Shown here in pieces: positions 47,755-58,700 of a DNA stretch of 64,000 bases. Both the position numbers and the translations under genes were made by a program. Numbering within the stretch: position 1 is the first letter of the stretch; each line of letters starts with the position of its first letter. Location of the stretch: positions 131,613,422-131,677,421 of the forward strand of contig OY754329.1 of assembly GCA_963573305.1 (NCBI GenBank). The letters run 5' to 3'. Source of the DNA: Pyrrhosoma nymphula (taxonomy: Eukaryota; Arthropoda; Insecta; Odonata; Coenagrionidae). The notes beneath the pieces are model-generated. The model did no database searches, had not been told where the DNA came from, and was given only the letters and a program-made list of their open reading frames with translations.

Positions 47755-49205
47755 TAAAATTGTTTTATGACAGTGAAGCCTGCACAATACTAGCTGCCGA
47801 TTAAAAGAGATTGGAGGCAATGGAGATGTGGTGTACCGAAGAATGATGAAGATGAAATGGACGGAGAGAATCGACAACGAAGAAGTCTTAACAAGAGTTG
47901 AAGAGAAAAGAAGTATAGTGACAACTCTGAGAAGAATAAGAGACATACTTACTGAACACATTTTGCGACAGAATATCCTATTGAAAACAATAACTGTATG
48001 TGAAATGAATGGTAAATGTTATAGCTCTATGGAAGACCAAGAATAGGATACACGAGGCAAATCATGAAGGAATCATGGACCACTGTGTTTACCTATTCAA
48101 AGAAATAAGAAAAGTTAAAGTTTGATTATTCAATGAAAGACCATATTATTAAAAGAGAAACAGACATAAAAGACTTGGGCTTTCTTTTTTATTCTAATAT
48201 GACTTTCGTAAGCCACATTTTACATGCATCTATTACTGCATGTAAATTACTTGGTTTTTTATGTCGTATTTCGGAGTACTTCAAAACTGAGTGTGCTAAC
48301 AATGTTGTATTATTCTCTTGTAAGGATTAAATTAGAATATAGTTCGATAAAACGGAAACCATATACTAAAAGTATAGAGAAATGATTTAGAGTCTCGAGA
48401 AAAGGTTTTTGAGGTATCTGAATTGCGTTCGATACCATGTTTACCCCCCTTTTTGAAAATCATGATAAGTATGAAGACTTATTGTCAATGTTTAATTTCT
48501 TTAAGCTTATTGATAGAAGAATATTAAATGATTTGTTGTCCAACATGATATAATTAACAAAGGAGAAAGTTCTAACTTGTTACGTAAAATAAATATGATT
48601 ATTCTATTTAACAAAGGTAGACACAAGAGGACATTTAACATAATAAATGTAAATAGTGACTGCTGTAAAAATACTCCCATCAATAGAATGTGTGCATTTT
48701 TAAATACTGTGTGCAATAACCTAAGCTTATTTGAGGACAGAAAGAATTTTTATAGAAGAGCTTTTAATAAATTGTCAACACTCAAATAGTAAAAATTAAA
48801 TCACGATAATACATATGCATTATGTATTTTTGGCCATCTTGACTCTTTATTGTATTATTGTAAACATTTGTATTTGTTATTATTGTTCATCCTTTAATTA
48901 TATTTATATGTTGGGTGAACGTTAAATTCAATAAACTCAATTCAATTCAAAGACATCAAAGTAAAGATTTACGAAGGAATCAAAAGGTTGGCGGAGAGAA
49001 GAGTGGATTGGAGAGCTGCTACAAACCGATCTTCGCTTTGATGACTGCTGATGATGACATGAGGGCCATATATATAAATCAATTATGAATGTGAAGTGAA
49101 TGCGGTGAGAGGTAGAGGAAGACAGAAAAAGTGTTGGGTAAAAGCGGTGGAAGGTACTCTTAAGAGGAGGAATCTTACGAGTGTTAAGAACAGGAAGTCA
49201 TAGAT
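47755..49205 (+). mobile_element. LINE C-terminal remnant split by another LINE
   Basis: 47755-48115 decodes to TRVEEKRSIVTTLRRIRDIL and ILLKTITVCEMNGK, the end region of an RTE/family A-like LINE. The text resumes after 48955 as DIKVKIYEGIKRLAERRVDW and a further piece to 49205 (RGRGRQKKCWVKAVEGTLKR). The 840 bp between belong to a different LINE. Confidence 0.5.
48118..48952 (+). mobile_element. Nested LINE, C-terminal region
   Basis: Decodes to TDIKDLGFLFYSNMTFVSHI and ACKLLGFLCRISEYF (the post-reverse-transcriptase motif), then 48577-48789 reads INRMCAFLNTVCNNLSLFED. It ends TCAATAAACTCAATTCAATTC, a repeated-pentamer tail. It is frameshifted and lies inside another LINE remnant. Confidence 0.6.
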
Positions 49206-49642
49206 GAAACAATGTACAAAGTATAACTGAAGCAAAAGAGGTGTTTACGGATAGGGCAGTACGGTGGAAATTGTTGAAGCAGAGTCAGTTTTTCAAGCCA
49301 ATCCCTAATAGTTGAACTTTTTTCATACTGCCTACCCAAAAAGGAAACGGCGAGAGGGATATATTTGCACTGTATAAAATATTTTAACTCTTTCTGATTC
49401 ACTCTAGGCCATTTTGAAATAATGATTACCACGGTATACTACAAAACAACGTATGCATGCCTACGCCAACAGTTTAACTGAAATACACGAAGCTTCAATT
49501 ACGACAGAGAATTAGGTGTGGTAATATTTTTTCGTCATGCTCTAAAGGGAAACGATATGATTCGTCGGAAGATTTCCTCTTTACGGTAAGTGGTGTATGA
49601 AACGCAATTAGGAGAGCACGAAATAATCTATGCATGTGCGAA

Positions 49643-49673
49643 GATAGCTTATCTAGAAGCAATCAATATAAGG
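49643..49673 (+). promoter_or_regulatory. Promoter of chitin deacetylase 2: GATA pair and TATA box
   Basis: AGATAGCTTATC (49642-49653) holds two facing GATA-type sites, and TATAAGG is at 49667-49673. The TATA-to-ATG distance is 75 bp against 77 bp in deacetylase 1, where a comparable AGATAAGCTTAT element occurs. The shared layout suggests co-regulation after tandem duplication. Confidence 0.55.
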
Positions 49674-49741
49674 AATCAAATTCCCCGCGAACGCGTAGTC
49701 TCCTATTTTGCTATTGCTAGTAAGTACATGGTTATCTAGCC

Positions 49742-52700
49742 ATGGGACACCTCATTCTCGTCTCGAAGCTGCTGACGCTGTTTCTTGTGTTCCACATCCT
49801 TCCGTCGCAAGCGCTGCCGAAGGGATCACCGAGGGAGTTCTGCGATGCATCCAAGTGTAAACTGCCCGCATGCCGCTGTTCCGGTACCGATATTCCCGGA
49901 AACCTCAATCCCAAGGACGTACCACAGGTTGTATTAGCTGTTGCTGTGTGATTTACGCATTAACTTTCACATTCATCATAGGAATTTAACCAACTGAACA
50001 GTAAGCCCGTCAGTAAGAACAGTTTTCTAGATCAAAGAGGGATTTCTCTACTGATGATTTCATTGAATTATCCAGTTTCCAATATTATAACCACTCTTAA
50101 AGTAGTTCGAGCGAGATATAACTTCACACAAAATTCAATGTATTTGGCCTCGATATGAAGAAAATGATCTCATCTTTCCAATAATTCAAAAACATCAGCC
50201 ATATCTCGGAATACTTTTCGAGATTTTGCCATGAAATGCATGCCGTTTTCCATAGCATACTTTACGGCTATGCCCTCCAGAGAGATTTCATTTTAACAAA
50301 TGTGTTAGTTTTGATCATAGCTCGTGTCAGAAATTTAAATTGAGGTAGTTCATTATTATTTTTTACTTTTTATAAAATAAAAAAAACCTTCGATTGTAAA
50401 GACATTTTCAGCATGAATTGTCAAAAAGCTAGTCTAGATAAAGACGTAAGCATGTATATTTAGCTAATTAATGAGAAATTCAGTCAAATAAAACGAAGTT
50501 TTTGCTTCATTAGTATTACCATATTTTTTTAAGCTTATAACAACAGCCTAAGTTTTAAAATAAAATGGAATGTGGTCTCTGTTCTGACTAGAGAAAAATT
50601 TCCTTTAAACTACCTTAAATTCCATATTTATAGGAGTTTTTTTCAAATATAAAATTACATGTAATATCCTTGCTCTGAGCTAATTGTATCCTGCTTCCGA
50701 TTTTATTTTAGATGGTCCTGCTGACGTACGATGATGCAATTACCAGGCTGTTGTACAATACTTACTATAAAAACATATTGTTCAATCGCACGAACCCAAA
50801 CCAGTGCAATATATCCACTACTTTCTTCACCACTCATGAGTACAATGACTACGGAGCGACAAACTGGCTTTATCGCCAAGGTCACGAGATTGCATTGCAC
50901 AGCATAACGTGAGTACTGCCCGCGTTTTTTCTTTGCACGTGTACTCCAATCCTATTGAATAAATTTTGTTTCTATTTAAACTATTCTCTTCCTCCTGCAT
51001 ATCATGCGAAACTCAACATCGAAGGAAGTTAAAGAAATGGCTTACAAAACGATGGTACGACCAATATTGGAGTTCGCCAAGAGTTCTTGGGATCCATATC
51101 TACATCTACATACTACCCCGCAAGCCGCCCCAATAGACGTGTTGCGGGGGGTGTTAGGACACCAGCCGTTTACATATAAAAAGGAAATGCTCTAGTGAAA
51201 TTACGCCTAGCATTTATTATAGTCCCTTATTGTTCGGGGGAAAAACGAATTCCCATACCTATCCGTTCGGCAAAATATCTCTTTTAATTTATCGTTTCTG
51301 TCGGACCTGGAAATATAGTGGGGTTCTAATATGATGTTCTCCGTGTCGCTCTTTAAGATATCTATTCTCAATTGTTCAAGCAATCTAAGCCTAGCGCGCA
51401 GCCTCCGAGTCTCTAGCGGCTCCCAGCCTAATTCGTTTAACATCTGTGTAACGCTGTCTGTACGCCCGTAGCAGTTTTTGACGAATCGCGCAGCTTTCTT
51501 TTGTATTTTATTAAGTTCCCGAATTAAGTATTTCTGCATCGGATCCCATATGCTTGCTGCATATTCAAGGTGTGGCCGGACGAGTGCGAAATAGCACTTC
51601 TCTTTTACTTTTTCATCTGAAAATCTTCCCACAATACGCTTGACGAATCCTAGCTTCTTCAGAGCTCTGCCACAAATATTTCTTATATGTGCTCCCCACG
51701 ATAGGTCCGAAGTTATCGTAACTCCTAGATACTTCACTTCATCTGTCGCCCTTATGTTAACACCATCCACAGCATATACATGGGAATAGTTGGACGACCT
51801 CCGCAAGAAATGTACCGCAGTGCATTTGCTCAGATTAAGTTCGAGTCCCCACTCTTGGCTCCATATTTGAACGTTGTTTACATCCGATGATAGAGTTTCA
51901 AAGTCAGAGTGATCACTAATTTCACGATAGATGACAGCATCGTCGGCAAATAAACGTATTTTACTGCTAATTCGAGAGCATAGATCATTTATGTATATAA
52001 TGAACAAAAGGGGGCCGATCACGCTTCCTTGCGGGACACCTGGTGTCACTTTAGCTACATCAGAGCTAATTCCGTCAAGAACTACTTTTTGCTTACGATC
52101 ACTCAGAAAGTCGCGTATCCAGTTTACTACTGTTTCGTTTAGGCCGCATGACTGTAATTTGTATAAGAGTTTGTTATGAGGTACCGTGTCGAAAGCTTTC
52201 TTAAAATCTAGAAATAATGCGTCAACTTGTCTTTTCGATTCACCAGATTTGAGAACGTCATGAAGAAAGAGCGCGTGTTTCACATGATCTACCTTTCCGG
52301 AAGCCGTGCTGACTGCCATGAAGGAAGTTACGACTGTCCAGGAACGTCATGATATTGCTAACGAAGATATGTTCGAGTATGTTGCCTATAATCGACGTTA
52401 GTGTAATTGGTCGATAGTTCCCTGGGTCGTGTCTGTTTCCCTTTTTTAATATCGGTGTAACGTTTGCAATTTTCCAGTCTAATGGTATCTTTCCTTCAGA
52501 CAATGACTTCTTGAATATTATGCCTAAGAACGGTGCGATCTGTGGCGCTAACTCCTTGAGGACACGCGCGGGTATTCCCTCCGGACCCGGAGATAGGGCT
52601 AGTGAAAAAATGGGAAAAGTGCAAAGAAAAGCAGTACGTCTTAGGCAGGCATGAGAGATGTGATAGTTTAAGTGATATGCAGACTATATTGAGCTGGGAA

Positions 52701-55700
52701 AGTCTTAAGGAAAAGCGGAAAGCATACAGGTTAGGCAATTTGTACAAGGCGTACAGAATGGATATGGGATGGGAGGAAATCAGTAAAAGATTGCCCAAGC
52801 CGAATCGGAATAAATGACCATAGTTATAACATAAGGGAACGAGACCAAAAAACAGACACAGGAAAATTTCCTTCGTTAACAGGATGATAGAGGAGTAGAA
52901 TGCCTTACCTGTACAAGTCTTAAATCCTTTCCCAAAATATTATAAGGAGTTCAAGAAGAGACTTCGCCTCACAAAAATTAAGCGAACCTACTCATAATTT
53001 TTACGTGAAAAATATTGATTATAGTGTGTGAATTGAGCATTGTGAGTGATACTTGTACCATTAACACCAGGCAAATTCCCAATGTAATGTAACTGGTTAA
53101 ATAAATTTTGTTAATCTTTTACCAATTTTCAACCTGTAGCAAATAGTTTCATCTTCCACATGCACGAAAATTACGTTCAACTCTAGTGCTGTCATTGATC
53201 AAATCTATTTCATGGCCACCGATTTCATATGGAAAGAGGAAAGATTCCAAAGAAATTCAGTTCGAATAAATGAACCCTTAGCCAGTAGCTGATAGTCTCC
53301 ATGAATATCATCATCATTAGTCATTCAACCCTAAGCGGTTGACTGGCACCCTCCATTCCACCCTGTCTCCTGCTAATTTCATTAAGTCCTTGTAACTTTT
53401 CTGTTTTATATTCCACTTTAGCTGCCAATGAATCTTTCCCTCGGTTCTTTCTCGTGGGGATTTACCATCTATTTTGTTCCTTACTAATTTTCTGTCTCAA
53501 AGTGTGGTCGATTCATCTGTACGTTGTCTTCCCGAAAGTGCTCCATTTGGTTTTCTCCTCTTCTGTTCCTCATTGAGTAACGAAGGGGCCACTCAAGCAT
53601 TGAAGGGAAATACTATGGTCAGTAACTCCAATACGTAACAATACTAAAATATATTACGAGGTCATACTGACAGGAACACGCTCATCCTTCCTCTTCTTCA
53701 CAGCGCACAGTGGTCGGAAATCGGAAAAAGCTGGCCAAAAGTCCAAAATGGCTTTTTTTGAGATATGAAGTTGAAACTTCGCATGGAAACTCAGAAATGA
53801 TTCATGTATCTGGAATAGCACTTCATTTGGCATAGTTCTTACCCGTTATTGAGATACAGAGGCTCAAACATGACCAAATTTCCAGAAAAATGCCCGTCTT
53901 CAGTTTTCTCGTAAAATCTTCCGACTAAAGTTGATGGTGAAGTTAAAAGAGGATTTTTATGGAATAAAAAACGATATTATCTGTTAACATGGTACTTTTG
54001 CTTTACAATTCCGTAGTTATAAAGAATAGCTATGATACAATATTGCTCTGCCGTTACAAAATGGCGGACGCTGTTTTTAGACAAAATTTTACATTTAGTA
54101 GGAGATTCAAATGGATTTTTGGCAAAGTCACGTGAAGTTACTTACATCAGAGCATTATTTGAAGACTTCTCAAGGTTTATATGCAGTTAACTTTGAAAAA
54201 AGTTTGCGACGCCGGAAATAAATTTGATTTTTCGATCGCGCGTCGAGGCTCGGGTCCGCGCGCCGGGAGCTGGATTTGCCGCGACGCGGTAAGGTTATTG
54301 AAGTGGTATGGATTTTAACGCTCAGCATTCACCGTTTTTTAAGCTGTGCTTGTGGGCAACGATCCCCAAAGAGTCTATAATGAAGGCACGGGAGGATTTT
54401 CAGTCGAGGTAAGTGCACGCGTACTCGAAGTTAAGTTAGTTTTCTTTAGATACGTTCGATAACTATGTCTTATATTGAAAGCGTTCAAACCTTGAAAAAG
54501 TGAGTATTTTCCCTCAGACACATACAGAAAGACCTCCCAGAAAGACACCAGCTGGTATCCCTTCTCCCCCATCCTTAACCCTCAGGACTCGTGTGCGAAA
54601 ATGGTCGTTTTATGACATCGCGGAGCCTTTAACGGTCTCTACCGGGCATTTTCTGGGAAATTATTGTCCACCAAAGGTACACATACACATGCTTACATTT
54701 TTGGAAATGGAGGAGATTTAAAGGATTGTATTGCCAAATTTATGTAATTCTGAGATTTGAATAAAGGAAGTTAACCCCTTTTAGTATAACTTGGTAACGG
54801 CTGTAGCAACAATTGAATATTGAAACCAATTTTAGTGATAACGATGAAACACTCCAACAAAGCATAAGGTCAAAAAAGAATGTATTAACAAAAGGCAAAA
54901 AAAGTACAAAAAGTGATCACGTAAGATGTTAATAGTGCAACTCAATTACATTTAAATAAAATAACAAAGGAACATATCCGTAAATGAAATAAATAAATGC
55001 AATGCACAGAGAGAAGTTTTAACTTCAAAGAGTCACAACATTAAGGATGTTAGAAAGAATCCATACATGACTGCAGTTGAAGGCACAAACTCCCTCAAAT
55101 ATTTATTTCATTAACATTAATGGAAAAGAAAATGAAATTATTTCTTTAGTCGTCGGACGAATACTCATCACTACTACTATTTGAATCAAATAGTTCCTCT
55201 TCTTTTTCGTCCACTATTAATAAGTCTCTCAATTCTTTTGACATTCTCCTTCTTTTCTTCGGCATTAAATGTGTGGAGGAGGAAAGTAAAGGATCCGATG
55301 TAAGTAATAGCCTCTTGAAAAGATCCTCGTTGGTGGCCACCCTGGAGTGCTTCCTAGTAAATCGCTCGCGGAATTTTCTAGTGTCTTTATTTCTGGCCTC
55401 CAGTGCCTCTTCCGAGAGCTCACCTAACGGAAGTATTGCATCTTTAGAAATCTCACTTCCATGCAGGAGGACCTTATACACCGTGGGAGGCATACAGTAC
55501 CAGGGATACAGCTCCACGTAGAGTTCGGCAGTTTTCAGGCAATACTGAGCAAATGCCACATCGTTCAGTTGTAGGCCGCTAGAAATTGCTTTCAAGATAA
55601 CTGAAAATCTTTTAATGAGATCTTCGTTAATTCCTAGAATGCAAAATCAAAACATATGCATTAACTACGATACAGACGTTATTAATTTAATAAGCCAACT

Positions 55701-58700
55701 CCATATCGAGTTTTGAAAAATGATCGTATGACGCAATTGATTATAAATTCATTCGAACCCTGCTTCTACTGCACTGATAATGCGAAATGGAACATTACCT
55801 GTAAGTCTTGCTGCCAATTTTGGAGAATCGAAAAAACGCCGAGCCGTATTTCCATCATTGGTATTACCCGATCCAGGTCGGGGCACATCAACAATTAAGC
55901 CCATATTTTCTCTTAATAACTTCTGCACCAATGCCTTTTTCTTAGTAAGTAGTAATTTAAAACTTCCACGTGCCTGTAAAGATGTTTTTGAATAATTTAC
56001 TTACTATCTTTTTCAAAATAATAATTTTTTAAACTTAAATTTTAATGATTTCTCACCTGCCACCGTTTAAACTCCACCCGATACGATATATGTAATATAC
56101 ATTCAAAAAACCTTATGTGGCAGTGCAGCGTAGACAAACCAAAAGAATAATTATCTACATCAGCTGCACGACCTTTCATATCCATTAAGTTATTCATCTC
56201 CGACGCTTTTGCTCCGCAGATGTAGCACCTCATACTTCCGCTCTCGGTCAATGCGTTGCATACCTAAAAGATTTGTTTTGTTTTCATGTTGGCATAAACG
56301 TTTATTCCTATTCAATTATAAATCAACATAAGCATTACCTTTCCGTTGAACATTGTCAGTAGTAAACAGAAGTTGATAGAGTAAATTCCAGAGTGGAAAT
56401 CCTTTAGGTCATCAATCTGCTTCTGAATATAATTTCTTTCTGCCTTTGTAATGTCTTTAGTTTCTTTTGTCCACTGAAAGCGGATGGGACGACAAAACCG
56501 TGTAGATGACGGCCGAGGATTTTCCCAGATAATGTCACCTAAAATAAAAAGAGCCGAAATATGAATAGTGCCAGTGAGACAAGTTAAATTATTAATCAAT
56601 AGGTTCGAGATGAATCTAACTAACCAAGAGAAAACTAGAAAAAATTGAGTCTTTACCTGTAGCAGCATTATTAAGACGAAGAGGTACTAGGGTGCTCATG
56701 AATAAGAACTCGTCCGATGCATCCACTTGTTGCCACATTTGTTTATATTGAGAGTGGCCCGAACTTCCGTCAAAGCCGTACTTGCATATTAACGTGCATT
56801 TTATTACATCTTTGAATACTTGAGTGGTGGATACGAAGGCCAGGATTCGCGATGCAGTGTGATTCAAAAGAGCTTGAATGTTGACTTCGCACATGGTCTC
56901 AGTTGTTGTTACTCCTTCAGGGTAAGCTGCCATTTTTGCTGTCACTATTCTGTCATAGCTCGGATATAATTCGTGGCCATGGCTCAAAGCTGTGCTACGG
57001 AGAGACTCGTATATTAACTATTGGTCAACTCAGAGGAAATTATCAATGACAGTGCCTCCTCAACTGTCATCTCAGTTTGGATATTATCACTCTTCCTCCA
57101 CTTGGAAACTCTCTTCGCCCGAGTAGGTGTCGTTGTTGTTATTTCCGTAACTAGCTTAGCTGCTGCAGTATCTCCTGCCTCTCTCAAACTCATAGATGCT
57201 GCAAGAACAAGCTCAAAAGTAGTGGAAGAAGTTTTTAAGAATTGAATTTTTCTTCTTCGAGATCTACCACTTGAAGTGTGAAATTCTTTTTCTGGACGTC
57301 CGAAAGTGCCTGGTAAATAAATTATGAAATTTTGTCACACAAGGCTAAAGGTTGGATAATTATTGCGCTGAACTATTGGAAAAGGATTAATATGTAAAAA
57401 TACAAACCGGCGCTTGTAGAAGTACCGGGCAGGTGTTGAATTACAAATTCTGGAAAAGTAATAGCATCCGCGAGCCACTTTTGGTATCGTGACATAAATC
57501 TTTCATTGTTCCGGGAACTCTCCGTCCATCTCTTTAGGTATGGCCATAAAATGCGCTTCTGTAGGAAATCACTGAGAGATTTCAGAGCGTCAGCGTTTTG
57601 TCTTAAATTTAACTTTCGTGATAAAAAGTCCAGCAAAATTTCTTTTTTCTGGGTCACTGATTTCTTCCCCGATTCCATTATTATTTTATGAATGTCTAGT
57701 CGTGTAACCTCGTGAGTAGGCATTTCTCATTGAATGACGGAGAAGCCTGCGTAAATGTTCGAAAAATAGAGTTTTCATTGATAGAACCCGAGGTTAGCCG
57801 ATTACTACTCCTAATAACGTCTTTCTGTATGTTTCTGAGGGAAAATACTCACTTTTTCAAGGTTTGAACGCTTTCAATATAAGACATAGTTATCGAACGT
57901 ATCTAAAGAAAACTAACTTAACTTCGAGTACGCGTGCACTTACCTCGACTGAAAATCCTCCCGTGCCTTCATTATAGACTCTTTGGGGATCGTTGCCCAC
58001 AAGCACAGCTTAAAAAACGGTGAATGCTGAGCGTTAAAATCCATACCACTTCAATAACCTTACCGCGTCGCGGCAAATCCAGCTCCCGGCGCGCGGACCC
58101 GAGCCTCGACGCGCGATCGAAAAATCAAATTTATTTCCGGCGTCGCAAACTTTTTTCAAAGTTAACTGCATATAAACCTTGAGAAGTCTTCAAATAATGC
58201 TCTGATGTAAGTAACTTCACGTGACTTTGCCAAAAATCCATTTGAATCTCCTACTAAATGTAAAATTTTGTCTAAAAACAGCGTCCGCCATTTTGTAACG
58301 GCAGAGCAATATTGTATCATAGCTATTCTTTATAACTACGGAATTGTAAAGCAAAAGTACCATGTTAACAGATAATATCGTTTTTTATTCCATAAAAATC
58401 CTCTTTTAACTTCACCATCAACTTTAGTCGGAAGATTTTACGAGAAAACTGAAGACGGGCATTTTTCTGGAAATTTGGTCATGTTTGAGCCTCTGTATCT
58501 CAATAACGGGTAAGAACTATGCCAAATGAAGTGCTATTCCAGATACATGAATCATTTCTGAGTTTCCATGCGAAGTTTCAACTTCATATCTCAAAAAAAG
58601 CCATTTTGGACTTTTGGCCAGCTTTTTCCGATTTCCGACCACTGTGCAGCGGTGAAAAAAAACAAAAATCTTTTCCCATCACTGAGCAACACCATCACCA

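Larger units (their letters stand above)
53706..58646. mobile_element. Transib DNA transposon, full length, 4941 bp, TSD CAGCG
   Basis: The element begins CACAGTGGTCGG and ends CCGACCACTGTG, flanked by the 5-bp duplication CAGCG (53701-53705, 58647-58651). Terminal inverted repeats are 828 bp each and appear nearly identical; I noticed one mismatch near the inner end. A 5-bp GC-rich duplication and CAC-starting ends are diagnostic of Transib. The first seven bases equal the consensus heptamer of vertebrate V(D)J recombination signals. A minus-strand transposase gene occupies 57723-55146. About 610 bp of non-coding sequence lie between the left repeat and the gene's 3' end. The element sits in intron 2 of deacetylase 2. 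Confidence 0.92.
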
